DNA of 64,000 nucleotides from Notamacropus eugenii (lineage: Eukaryota; Chordata; Mammalia; Diprotodontia; Macropodidae), in assembly GCF_028372415.1 (NCBI RefSeq), contig NC_092878.1, positions 27,324,903 to 27,388,902 of the forward strand, in the 5' to 3' direction. The translations under genes and the position numbers were made by a program. Below, in pieces: positions 54,205-64,000 of the stretch (positions within the stretch are counted from its first letter, which is position 1; every line of letters begins with the position of its first letter). The notes under the pieces were generated by a model. The model was not told where the DNA came from, ran no database searches, and saw only the letters and a program-made list of their open reading frames with translations.

Positions 54205-54400
54205 GGGGGTGAGGCGCAGTATAAATTTTGGAAATGCTGGACTTGGAGTCAGGAAGAGCTAGATTCAGATTTCTGCTCTCATGAACTAGTCACTTAATCT
54301 CAGCTTCAATTTTCTTATCTGTAGAATAGAGAACTGTTAGGCCATATAGCATAACTGCCATGTAAGTGGTAAAATTTCAGTATTAGAGGAGTTAGTCACT
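54205..54400 (+). repeat. SINE (MIR/marsupial tRNA type)
   Basis: TGCTGGACTTGGAGTCAGGA, TGAACTAGTCACTTAATCTC and AATTTTCTTATCTGTAGAAT match the tRNA-derived SINE body. Diverged. Confidence 0.6.
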
Positions 54401-54599
54401 TCTTTCACTGGACGAGTATTATTTAATTTTTATTTGCATGTTAATTCAGGATAAATATAGAAATAAGTTTTTATTTTTGTTCCTTACCTCCCTCCCTCAC
54501 TTTTGTTTATCCTCTTTGTACTATTATGTACATATTATGTATATTTGTACTATTAGGCACTATGCCTCCTGCTACTTAATGCTATTGCCTCTCCCCTTA

Positions 54600-55400
54600 A
54601 AAGTAACACAGTAACACAGCATTCACTTTTCAAATTGCTTAAAAGAACATTCAGTAAAGAAAATGGAAATCTATGCCCTTTGATCCAGGGATTCTGCTGG
54701 CAGGTGGGCATGTACCTCAAAGACATTAGTGACAAAAAGAGACTCTTTATATCTTCCAAAATATTTCTGTAGCAACCATTTTTGTACTACCAAAGAACTG
54801 GAAACAAAATAGATTCCCACACTTTGGAAGTTAGACAGATGTATACATTGAAATGTACTGTAAGAAATGATGAGTGTGATTAATGCAGAGAAGCCTAGAA
54901 GCATAGATAAGCTGATGCAGAGTGAAGGAAGCAGAACCAGGAGAACAATATTCACAATTATTCCAATAGCGTAAATGGAAAAAAACAACAAAACTAAGAT
55001 TTGTCCCCAAAAACGAGATATGTGAAGATAACTCCTTCTGTTCCTTTGCAGAAATAGGGGACCATGGGTGTGAGGTATTAAATAATATCAGATTTTAAAA
55101 ATATATCAGTTTTCTAGAATCTTTTTTCTTCTTTTCTTCAAACTTTATTGTAAGATATGGAATATAATGAGAAATATAGGTGTTATTTTGTAAAGATATC
55201 AATGAAAAACTTTTTAAGGTCCATTCACTGTGCATATGGTGTAAGACTTATGGTAAATTGGTTAGTTTTGCTGAATTTTTTCTTTATTTAAGTGATCATT
55301 CTCTGGGGGAGAGTGTGGGGGACAACAATAGGAAATGTGTATGATATGAAAACAAGACAATAAAAGTTTAATTTTAAAAAGACAGGCCATTCCATGTTAG
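54600..55400 (+). mobile_element. L1 3' end
   Basis: CTATGCCCTTTGATCCAGGG, ACTGGAAACAAAATAGATTC, GATGCAGAGTGAAGGAAGCA and GCAGAACCAGGAGAACAATA, then a 3' UTR ending TAAAAGTTTAATTTTAAAAA near 55380. Confidence 0.7.
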
Positions 55401-55439
55401 ATGTGTAAGTCAGGAAGGTTTTCCAGACCCATTTTCCTT

Positions 55440-55645
55440 CTTGTAAAGAGCACAAGATCTGAAGTCAAAGGACCAGTGTGTTAGTCCCAACTTAGCCACT
55501 TTTAGCTGTATGGCCATGACCAAGTCTCTGAGCTGAATTTTTTCATCGTAGTATGGGACCTAGTAATTTGTCTTTCCTACTTCCTAATAATGTATATGAT
55601 ATACTTTGTAAGTCTTAAGGTGTTATGGAAATATGAGCTACTATT
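55440..55645 (+). repeat. MIR SINE
   Basis: AAGATCTGAAGTCAAAGGAC, GGCCATGACCAAGTCTCTGA and TATGAGCTACTATTATTTTA follow the MIR consensus order to its 3' end. Confidence 0.65.
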
Positions 55646-56134
55646 ATTTTATAGTATGAATGTTTTATTAGAGCAGATGAAAAAGGTCTTTCCCTCAGTG
55701 ACCATGATATTCCCATTTATATTTTATGTATTAAATATTTCCATTTATGCTTCATAAAGAAGCAACTTTACACAAGCTACTGAGAGTCTTCCTTTGGTAA
55801 CCAAGAATGGTGTTGCTGTCAGGCAGTTGTCCTTAGTTAAGAGAAAAGAGTTAACAGGAAACACAGTAGGGATTGAGTTGATGCCAGTAACTTCTTGGAC
55901 TTCAGCTCCTTTTAGGGGTAGTTTGGAGTTGTGCCCAAATTACTCCCACCTCCTTTTTACCCTCCTAGTGTGTGCTTTGTGTTCACTGTTAGAGTAGACT
56001 TGGCAGCCAGCTCAAAGACTAGTATTATCATTTAAGTTCCCAAAGGCCTTTGTGACAGTTTCAATAGTGAACTGCCTTTGGAATCCAGGAAATAGGTCTT
56101 GAATGACTTTCCACTGGAGAATGTTAAATATTGA

Positions 56135-56215
56135 CACTTGCTTGTGTATTTCCCCGGTACTTCCAGTACTTTGCACATAGTAGGTGTTCAATAAATATTT
56201 GTTGAATGAATGGCT
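56135..56215 (+). repeat. L2 3' terminus
   Basis: TTTGCACATAGTAGGTGTTC followed by AATAAATATTTGTTGAATGA is nearly the canonical L2 end. Confidence 0.75.
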
Positions 56216-56529
56216 CTGATCCAGTATGAAGATATAGTTCAAGGTATTTGTCTTTAAATAAAAATTAACAAGATCTTTTAAAATTATGAAGTGGTCAGTT
56301 GTGAAAGACTGATCCATTTTCTAAGTTATAGTGTATATTGTTTGCCCTACGAATGCTTTTTGGGGGGATGGAGAAGGTCATCTCAAAAGTATCGCAGAGA
56401 GGTTTGTCCTAAGTATGAGAGACTTACACAGAAGAATAACTTTGGTTTGTTTAGTTCATCTTCCAAAAGGAAGCAACCTCAGATGCCTGATGTTGGATTG
56501 GGATATAAGACTGAGTCCTGCTGGCAATT

Positions 56530-56615
56530 ATGTGTGTGTGTGTGTATATGTATGTATATATATATGTATATATATGTATGTATATTATATACACATATAA
56601 TATATTATACACACA
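56530..56615. repeat. (TG)n/(TA)n compound microsatellite
   Basis: A TGTGTGTGTG run passes into TATATG and TATATATA repeats, then a palindromic TATATTATATACACATATAA stretch. It is likely to be length-variable. Confidence 0.9.
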
Positions 56616-57089
56616 ATTATGTATAATAATTGGAATTATGTATTCCAAGCACTTCTATATCCTGGAATTCTAGTGATGATGGTGATTGAAGGAATAGAGA
56701 AGGAAAACCATCATTGTTAAGTGGTTGATAAGGCCTTTTTTAAACTTTTTTCCTCATTTCTAAAATGGGGATAAGACCCAAACATTCACAGAGTTGTTTT
56801 AAGGATCAGTTCAAATAATATAGACTCTTCTGATTTTGTCAGAGGGAGCCGTTATATATGTTCAAATATGGGTAGAAGGTTATTTTTGACTTCTTGTCTA
56901 TCCCCTGATCTCTTCAAATTGCTGTACACAAACCAGCATGTAAGAATAAAACCTAAAGAAGCCTGTTATCATCCTGATAATAACAGCTGTTCTGTGATCT
57001 GCCAAATTTTGCCCTGCTCACTTTTCTACATTCCCTTATTTTTTATCTTCATTTTCAGGTGGGCTTTTTTTTCTGGGGTATGACTAAAT

Positions 57090-57475
57090 ATTTTAAAACC
57101 TATGCCTCAATTCAGCCACCATCTCTGGTAACATCTAACCTTTCTGGGGTTAAACTGTAACAAAGTCCAAGCTTACCACACCCTCCTTTTCTCCTTTGTT
57201 ATTTTCCCTACCTTTTCTGCTACCTTATTTTTCCTGATTGGCTCAAAAAGACCATTTTTCGGGATTAATTTTGTGAAGTTCTTTGAGCTTTTGTCATTTG
57301 ATTGTGACAAACCTTGTTTGTATTCTGCATTTACTTTTCTGTCTACATCTTCTCCTTCCTGTAATAGGATGTAAGCTCTTCAGGGGTAGAGACTGTTTCA
57401 TTGTTATCTTTTATTTTAACCCCAATACATAGTGCATAGATACTTCATAAATACATACTGAATGGATGTTGGCAT
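57090..57475 (+). mobile_element. L2 3' region
   Basis: TAGGATGTAAGCTCTTCAGG, GGTAGAGACTGTTTCATTGT and ATACATACTGAATGGATG match L2 near its 3' end. The upstream half is weaker. Confidence 0.55.
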
Positions 57476-58278
57476 GCCCTTTCATTCCCTAATTACCTTG
57501 GGCTCTTGACTTTTTGAGGAACTCTACACTGCTTATGCTCAGTCAAGAAAAAGGATTCTTAATCTTAGGCTAGTTGTAAGGCTGTGACTATTCTTTACTT
57601 TTCCCAGGGGGAGTGATAAGTCTCAAATGACTGGTAAATGAATAAACTTGACTTAAGAGATAGAGAATCTACTTTTTGTTCCTCAATCTTTAATACTTCA
57701 TCACTTAGTCATTCACCAAACACCAAACTGATAAATGGATTTGTGTTTATAAATTCAACAGGTATGTTATTAAAATCTCTCAATCAGTAAGAACATAGAG
57801 ACCCTTTAAGTTTCATTTTTTTAAAGAGCATCTGAGTTTATGTGGGAAACAGAACCTTATCGAGTGTATTTATGACATGTAGGTTTTTGAACCCATGTAT
57901 TCCCACTTACAGGCTTGGAACACTGAGTTAATCTGTTAGTAGGTTAGCCCTTCACCAGCTGAAGTTTGGTGCACGTCTGTGGCCAGATTTGATTGCATTT
58001 GATGCAGCTCAGATTTTCTTATTCCTTTTGTTTCATTATCTTTACACACCTGAAAACTTACTTATTAACTTATTTGGCCATATAGTGGCAGATTAGTTGC
58101 AAGGCTCCCTAAAGGAAAAATGAGGCAACTTGTGTGTAATTACATACTGATGGAATCAGGAAGAATGCGTTAGATTGGTCCTAAAATGTTACACAATATA
58201 GTATTTTAGTTTTGTGTTTAACTTTGTGGAGGTGAAGACCACTGCATATTCATCTGAATCTACTTTTGTATTCCTTAG

Positions 58279-58351
58279 TTTCCCATAGTCAGATCACCCG
58301 TCTGTACAGCCGGTTTACCAGCCTGGACAAAGGAGAGAATGGGACTCTCAG
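58279..58351 (+). CDS. CHP1: CHP1 exon 2 (residues 23-46 plus two bases)
   Basis: Acceptor CCTTAG|TT and donor CTCAG|GTAAGC. It completes Phe23 and encodes SHSQITRLYSRFTSLDKGEN, then GTL, the first and non-canonical EF-hand of CHP1. 73 bases. Exon 3 (beginning with the rest of a serine codon and then REDFQ) was searched for by eye in the remaining 5.6 kb and not seen, so the gene continues past the window. Confidence 0.96.
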
Positions 58352-59685
58352 GTAAGCACTGCCTTTCTTCGTTGACTGAACACCATTTCCAGGTGTTCCC
58401 TTAACTGCTGCCATAATAGTGAGAGCAGACTAGACAGTCATTGATCATACAAAGAACTAGCCCTCCGTGAACAATGGCTTCTCTGCATCCTCCCCATCGG
58501 GATCTAGGCATGCTTGGCCAGTGAGGTTAGCTAGTCACAATCATTTATTGGTTGTCTTTGTACTTTTCTTTGTGTTTCAGCTCAACTATTTGACTGTTTT
58601 TTAATCACCATCTGGGTACGAAATATGTGGTGTATGGCTTGTCTAAGCTTGTGTAAGCCTGATTGTTCAATTTCCCCATAGCAGGCTTTCTGTGCCTGTT
58701 TTCATATGCTAACATGATGTTGTTAAGCACCATTTCTCACTGATGTTTGTCTTATTGAACTCAAGTGAATGAGCACTCCCTCTGATAGCCATTCATCTTC
58801 TTCCCAAGCTCTGGGTAGATAACACATTTAAACTGGGTTTTTTTGGAGGCTTGCCCAAAGAAGTTCTCTGCACCAGGGTTCTGATACAATCAGTGGAATA
58901 TAATACAGGATTGAGGGTGCAGAAAGAATTTTTAATACTGTAGTCTCTGGAAATAAATTATAAAGGGGAAAAGCCTGATCCATAAGACTACTCAGAGGAA
59001 TGTCCTGATGTCAGAGAAGGCTATAAATTCATTAAAACTAAGTTTCAAAACCTAATATTCATTGTATGTGAAGAGTCATCTGGTTAAAAATCCTGGCCTG
59101 ATTCTCTGTCCCCAAACACAATTTAATAACCTCTTTAAGTTTAGAGATTAAGTAGCAGTCCTCAATTAAAATATAAACCACTTCGAAAAGGGCTAGCCTG
59201 CTTCAAGCCAGCTTCAGACTAGTTATTTCCTTTTTCCTTTGTGTGAGACAAGCTTTTTTTTCAGTGTTTATGTGAAAATACCTGGTTCCTCCCTTACTAG
59301 TTTGCATTGCCCCCAAGTAACAATAGGAATACCAGAATCTTTGTTTAAAAAAAACATAAAGGGCACAGGCAGCTCCTCCACTGAAATCTTAGCCTTTGTT
59401 CTTTTCATCGTAGTATGCCAAGATCTTCTGAAAAAGGTTCCAGGCAGGAAAGTAGAATTCACCCAGGGAGAGTAGCTGACTGTACCCACCCAGTATGTGG
59501 TGCAGGGTGCACTATCTGTGACCTTCACGTGGCCTTGAATCTTCCTTCTGTGGGCATTAAGTTCAATTGTGGCCCAAATTCATAGAATTTATGTTAATCC
59601 CTTCTCTCTCTTTCATGTGTTTTATCTTTTCTAATGAAAGTTATAGGCATGACAGACTCAGGTGCCCATCACAATAGTTTCTATC
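58352..59685 (+). other. Start of CHP1 intron 2
   Basis: No exon or clear repeat recognised. A T-rich run with a CAG follows at 59250 but has no coding continuation resembling CHP1 exon 3. Confidence 0.55.
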
Positions 59686-59689
59686 ATAT

Positions 59690-59885
59690 TTTATCAGTAT
59701 AAAATGCTGCACATCTACAACCTCACTGAATCCTCCCAACATTCCTAACTGACAGGTAGCATAAGTATTATTTTCTCTCTTTTGCAGATTAGAAAACTGA
59801 GTCTCAAAGAAATCGGTTGACTTGCCTAAGGTTGGATAGAGAATAATAAGCTGAGGTGATGCCTTAGGCTGGTGCCAGGCCCACT
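59690..59885 (-). repeat. MIR SINE
   Basis: CAACCTCACTGAATCCTCCC, GCAGATTAGAAAACTGAGTC and AAATCGGTTGACTTGCCTAA are the complement of MIR. Confidence 0.65.
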
Positions 59886-59894
59886 GCTATTTCT

Positions 59895-62220
59895 AAATTC
59901 AGCTTTTCTGAAACATAGTTAATGTTAGTAGATAGTTCTTGCTTTGTGTGAGACACAGTGCTAGCCTCTAAGATACAAAAACAAAAATGAAAAATGGTTC
60001 TCTCCCTCAAATAGCTTACATTCTACTGGGAAAAGGAGTGTGTAAAACAGGTGTAAGTAAATAGAGGGTAATTTGATGAAGGAGAAAGCACTAACTAGGG
60101 CAATCAGGAAAAGCTTCCTGGAGTTGGTGCAGCAGAGCCGAGCCTTAAAGGAAGCTGAGGCTTCTGAGACCTGGGTAGGAGAGGGAAGTGTGGTCAAGGT
60201 CTGTGTAAATGCTTCGAGAGAGCAGAGGAGGCCAAGTTTGGGAGAACAGCAAGGAGGCTGCTTTGGTTGGAACATAGATTACATGAAGGGAAGAATAATC
60301 TGAAATGAATTTTTTTTAAAGTAGGCTAGAGCTAGGTGATGAAGAGTTTTAAATACCAGGCTTTAAAGGAGAAGCTTGTATTTTATCCTAAAAGCAACAG
60401 GGATACACTGAGGTATTTGAGAAGGGAACGGACATGGTCAACTTGTATTTAAAAAAGTTTTTTTGGCATCAGGTGGGGACAACCTGCCTGATAAATAACT
60501 GGATGTTATAATAGTCCAAGTGAAGTGTAATAGGGCCCTGAATTTATGTGTGGGCTGTGTGAGTAGGAATAGGTGTTGAGTTTGAGAAATATGGGAGTGG
60601 GGTCGTTAAGTTCTGGCAACTGATTGAATATGACAGGAATGAGTTGAGGGTGATAGAAGTTGCAAACCTATGCAATTGCAAAGATCATGATACCTTCCTC
60701 AGAAATAGGGAAGTTTGCTAATGCAACCAAGATTAGGAGGGAAGCAGAAAATTGGGAAAGAATTTTTGCAACTAGTGCCTGTGATAAAGCCCTCATTCCC
60801 AAAATATATAGAGAACTGAGTCAAATTTACAAGAATACAAGCCATTCCCCAATTGATAAATGGTCAAAGGATATGAACAGGGAGTTCTCAGAGGAAGAAA
60901 TTAAAGATATCTATAGTCATATGAAAAAATGCTCTAAATCACAATTGATTAGAGAGATGCTAATCAAAACTACTCTGAGATACCACATCACACCTATCAG
61001 ATTGGCTAACATGACAAAACAGGAAGATGATAAATGGTGGAGATGTGGGAGAGTTGGAATACTAATTCATTGTTGGTGGAGCTGTGAACTGATCCAACTA
61101 TTCTGGAGAGCAATTTGGAACTATGCCCAAAGGACTACAAAAATGTGCATACTCTTTGACCCAGCAATATCACTTCTGGGACTCTATCCCAAAGAGATCA
61201 TAAAAATGGGAAGGGGTCCCACATGTACAAAAATATTTATAGCAGCTCTCTTTGTGGTGGCCTAAAATTGGAAATCAAGGGGATGCTCATCAATTGGGGA
61301 ATAGCTGAACAAGTTGTGGTATATGAATGTAATGGGATACTATTGTGCTGTCAGAAGTGATGAACAGGAAGACTTCAGAGAGGCCTGGAAAGACTTATAT
61401 GAACTGATGCTGAGTGAAAGGAGAAGAACCAGGAGAACTTTGTACACAGCAACAACCACAGTGTGCAAGGAATTTTTCTGGTAGACTTAGTACTTCATTG
61501 CAATGCAAGGACTTAAAAAATTTCCAATGGACTCTTGAGGCAAAACACCTTCCACATCCAGAGAAAGAACTATGGAATTGGATCTCAGACGGAAGCAGAC
61601 CATTTTCTTTTGTATTATGTTTTGTTTTATGGTTTCTCCCATTCATTTTAATTCTTCTATGCAACATGTATTTAATAGAAATGTACGTGTAGAAGCTATA
61701 TAAGATTGAATGCTGTCTCAGGGAGGGATTGGGGAGGGAGGAGGGAATGAGAGGGAGAGAGTGGAAAAAAAATCTTAAGATATATGGAAGTGATTGTCGA
61801 ACACTGAAAACAAATAAAATAATTTTTAAAAAAAGAATTTGGGAACTTTGGAGAAAGGGCTGGTTGTTTGAAGGGAAAACTGCTCTAGGACTTTTGGATA
61901 GATTTGGGAGACTTCAATCTAAAGTTTAATTCAAGAGAGAAGAAAAAAGATTATAAGACAGAACTTTGAGAAGCACCACAGTGAAGGAGTAGGAAATGAG
62001 GAATGATTTAGGAAGCAAAACTGGGGAAGGAATGGTCAGGCAGATTGGGAGAAAACCAGGAGAAAGTGATATCATGGAGGCCAAGGCCAGAGAGAGTAGC
62101 AGAGAGGACGTGGTCAGTAGTGTGGCCGCAGCTCCTGAGAAATCCAGTAGAATAAGGACTGAAAAGCACACAGCAGATTCATCAGTTAAGAGGTCCTTGG
62201 TAAACTGACTAGATTGCAAG
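59895..62220 (-). mobile_element. L2 copy (minus), split by an L1
   Basis: Starts with the complement of the L2 3' terminus (GTGTGAGACACAGTGCTAGC, CTCAAATAGCTTACATTCTA). It runs through CAATCAGGAAAAGCTTCCTG, ATTTTATCCTAAAAGCAACA and GGGAACGGACATGGTCAACT to about 60700. It resumes after the L1 from 61835 with ATAGATTTGGGAGACTTCAA and AAACCAGGAGAAAGTGATAT, towards the RT end. Without the L1 it spans about 1.2 kb. Confidence 0.7.
60718..61834 (+). mobile_element. 5'-truncated L1, the best preserved in the window
   Basis: An open stretch of ORF2 C terminus runs from the insertion point to 61265 (ANATKIRREAENWERIFATS, KDMNREFSEEEIKDIYSHMK, PAISLLGLYPKEIIKMGRGP). A 3' UTR and A-rich tail follow, ending near 61834. 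Flanks GAAATAGGGAAGTTTG (60702-60717) and GAATTTGGGAACTTTG (61835-61850) match at 13/16 and look like a target duplication inside L2. It is a fragment and not capable of moving. Confidence 0.88.
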
Positions 62221-62289
62221 GGGGTGAGAGGTGAATGAGGGATAAAGAAGTAAAAACAGTGAATATAGATGGCTGTTTTTAGGAGTTTG

Positions 62290-62450
62290 GCTAAAAAAGG
62301 AAAGAATGAATGAATGGACTTTTATTAAGTGCGTACTATATGCCAAGTACTACTAGGTGCTAGAGATATAAATACAAAATTAGGAGTCCCTGCCTTTAAG
62401 AAGCTTACATTTGATTGTGCAAAACAACAGGTACACATTGAAATATGCAA

Positions 62451-62517
<67 letters not shown>

Positions 62518-62880
62518 AGATAATTAAGGAGGAAGCATCAGCAACTAGGGGTCAGGAAAGGCTTCATTGAGGAGATGGAAATTAAGGGAGTTAAAAACTC
62601 TTAAGATGCAGAAGTGAGGAAGGAATGCATTCCTGGCATAGAAACAGCCAAAGCAAAGTCACAGAGATGTCACCTGTGAGGAGCTGCAGAAATGTCTACA
62701 TTTCATTAGACCAAAGATTTGATAAATGAGAGTGACCTATAATGTAAGAGATGTAGATTCAGATCAGATTGTCAAGGGCTTTAATGACCACGCTGAGGAG
62801 TTTCTGTGGCAGTTAAACGGAGCATGGATTTGCATGAGGAGATTTCAGGCAGGCAGACAGATTTTGAGACCAGAATGCCT
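62290..62880 (-). mobile_element. Second L2 copy (minus) carrying a GT microsatellite
   Basis: GAATGAATGAATGGACTTTT, TACTATATGCCAAGTACTAC, AAGAAGCTTACATTTGATTG, GGTCAGGAAAGGCTTCATTG and GGAATGCATTCCTGGCATAG are the complement of the L2 3' region. Confidence 0.7.
62455..62514. repeat. (GT)30 microsatellite
   Basis: Thirty uninterrupted GT units, the purest and longest simple repeat in the window, inside an L2 copy. Pure runs of this length are usually polymorphic. Confidence 0.98.
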
Positions 62881-63244
62881 AGGAGAGCTGGTCAGGGATG
62901 AGTATCATGGGAACTGTACACAGGTGTCTTCCTGGCTTGACAGTCTTGAGTCTAAATCTCCCCTGTTTTGAATAGCTTTAAGGGTCTGTGTCCTTGCCAG
63001 GTAAACTCTTCCTTAGGCTTGCTGAGTATTTAAAAAGCCTCTTAGACATAAATCACTATACAGCTTAATTTGATTGCTGCTGATCAGCTGACTCCTGTTG
63101 AAAAATATTCGTTGGAAATTTTTAGTTGCTGTTATTTATAAGCTAGGAAAATAGACCATCTGTCCTGGTGGTAAATGTTTACCTGCTAGATAGGGTAATC
63201 TCCTTAAGTTTCTTTTAGTCCTGCTTTTTTTTTATTGTACTCTA

Positions 63245-63405
63245 GTGTCAGGCCACTGGATCCAGATGACTCAGGAGAAGAAAGTGAGGCTGGTGACCTT
63301 GCACAGCCTCCCTCACTCTAAGTCAACTGCAAGTCATGTCATCATCTTGATGCCATGGTCCTCTTCCAGAACGAAGGACAGACACAACCATTGTCAGACT
63401 TATGT
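63245..63405 (+). repeat. Marsupial SINE/RTE-like tail
   Basis: GGCCACTGGATCCAGATGAC, GAGGCTGGTGACCTTGCACA and GAACGAAGGACAGACACAAC recall a tail shared by marsupial SINEs and an RTE-type LINE. I am confident it is a repeat, less so of the family. Confidence 0.55.
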
Positions 63406-64000
63406 CAGAATCCTCCAGTAGCTTCAGCTTCCCCCCAATTTCCAAAACAAAGATGGAATGGTAATAAGGACTTCCATTTGTAAATATTAATAAAGATAAA
63501 TTAACCCACTCAGCTTTGAAATTTCTCCCTGGGGCTGAGTTTATTTGGCAAGTGAGTGTAAACTCATCTAACTGTGTTTATCCACAGGCCCCAGCAGTGC
63601 TTCACATCCATCCACCCTGAACCTCTTAAGACATCATCGTCCCACTTTAACTCCCTCCCTGCTTTCCACCTCTTGGTGTGGTAATAGTAATCAGATCAAT
63701 ACTACTGTGGCTACTGGAAAGGATGTGATAACCTTCCAGCTCCACTTACCAATATCCCGGTGACCACTGATGACAACTCATTTTCCTCACCCGCCCTCCC
63801 TATTAAATTGTCAGGTCCTTGAGGACGAGGACTGCGTCCTTGTGCAGCTGTCCCACGTAGTTGCTGTTTGAATGCTTTTTCATTCATTCAAACTCAAGTA
63901 CTGATAAATATTGTATAAAACTCCAAGAAAGGTTATTACGATTAATAAACTCTCAGCTATTTAAACATGGGGATGAAATATAAGTTAGAAGATCTTTGGC
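63406..64000 (+). other. CHP1 intron 2, end of window
   Basis: An L2-like 3' tail lies at 63800-63900 (TTGTCAGGTCCTTGAGGACG). Otherwise unassigned, and no exon was seen. Confidence 0.45.

Larger units (their letters stand above)
49210..58278 (+). other. CHP1 intron 1
   Basis: Nine kilobases between the two identified CHP1 exons. Besides the repeats listed separately, the stretches 50650-51640, 53640-54200, 55650-56130, 56620-57090 and 57480-58278 hold nothing I can assign. No other coding exon was recognised. Confidence 0.7.

Noticed and set aside
60660-61265. 201-codon frame that could look like a host gene
   Set aside because: Its sequence is the L1 ORF2 C terminus and its first codons are flanking L2 sequence.
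1-64000. CRISPR arrays, operons, riboswitches or other prokaryotic systems
   Set aside because: The window is mammalian nuclear DNA, and the repeats are interspersed elements and microsatellites with no regular spacers.

Overview
This is nuclear DNA from a mammal, almost certainly a marsupial. The gene content is vertebrate, with GT-AG introns, a CpG-island promoter and long introns. The repeats are metatherian: tRNA-derived SINEs beginning with a GGGCAGCTAGGTGG-type head, SINEs with a second tail type ending in tracts like GAAACAATTCAACAACAA, and many decayed L1 copies whose 3' ends match the marsupial type. Old shared mammalian repeats (L2, MIR, CR1/L3) are also abundant. I cannot name the species from sequence alone.

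Two host genes are supported. EXD1 lies on the minus strand. Eleven coding exons between 46081 and 33064 could be traced with consistent phases and splice sites, giving an unbroken 529-residue protein with an N-terminal LSm-like domain and a degenerate DEDD 3'-5' exonuclease fold. EXD1 is a partner of the PIWI/TDRD12 machinery of the piRNA pathway in germ cells. CHP1 (calcineurin B homologous protein 1) lies on the plus strand. Exon 1 (48738-48804) and exon 2 (58279-58351) are present and the remaining exons are beyond the window. The two genes are divergent and share a CpG island (about 47.5-49.2 kb). The EXD1 side carries a perfect cAMP-response element and two CCAAT boxes; the CHP1 side carries a GC box and an inverted CCAAT box. 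The EXD1/CHP1 head-to-head order matches human chromosome 15q15.

Layout: 1-9.8 kb is a pile of L1 fragments nested in one another, with one hAT DNA transposon and one SINE. 9.8-31.9 kb is intergenic sequence 3' of EXD1, with L2, CR1/L3, L1, SINEs and two families of retroviral LTR fossils. 32.3-46.1 kb is EXD1, with MIR, L2, L1, CR1 and a 48-bp hAT relic in its introns. 46.1-49.2 kb holds the first EXD1 intron and the shared promoter. 49.2-64 kb is CHP1 introns 1 and 2, containing MIR, L1, L2, SINE tails and microsatellites.

I found no clearly new biological system. The best observations are the loss of the nuclease catalytic residues in an otherwise intact EXD1, the CRE-bearing divergent promoter, and several cleanly dated nested insertions with readable target-site duplications.
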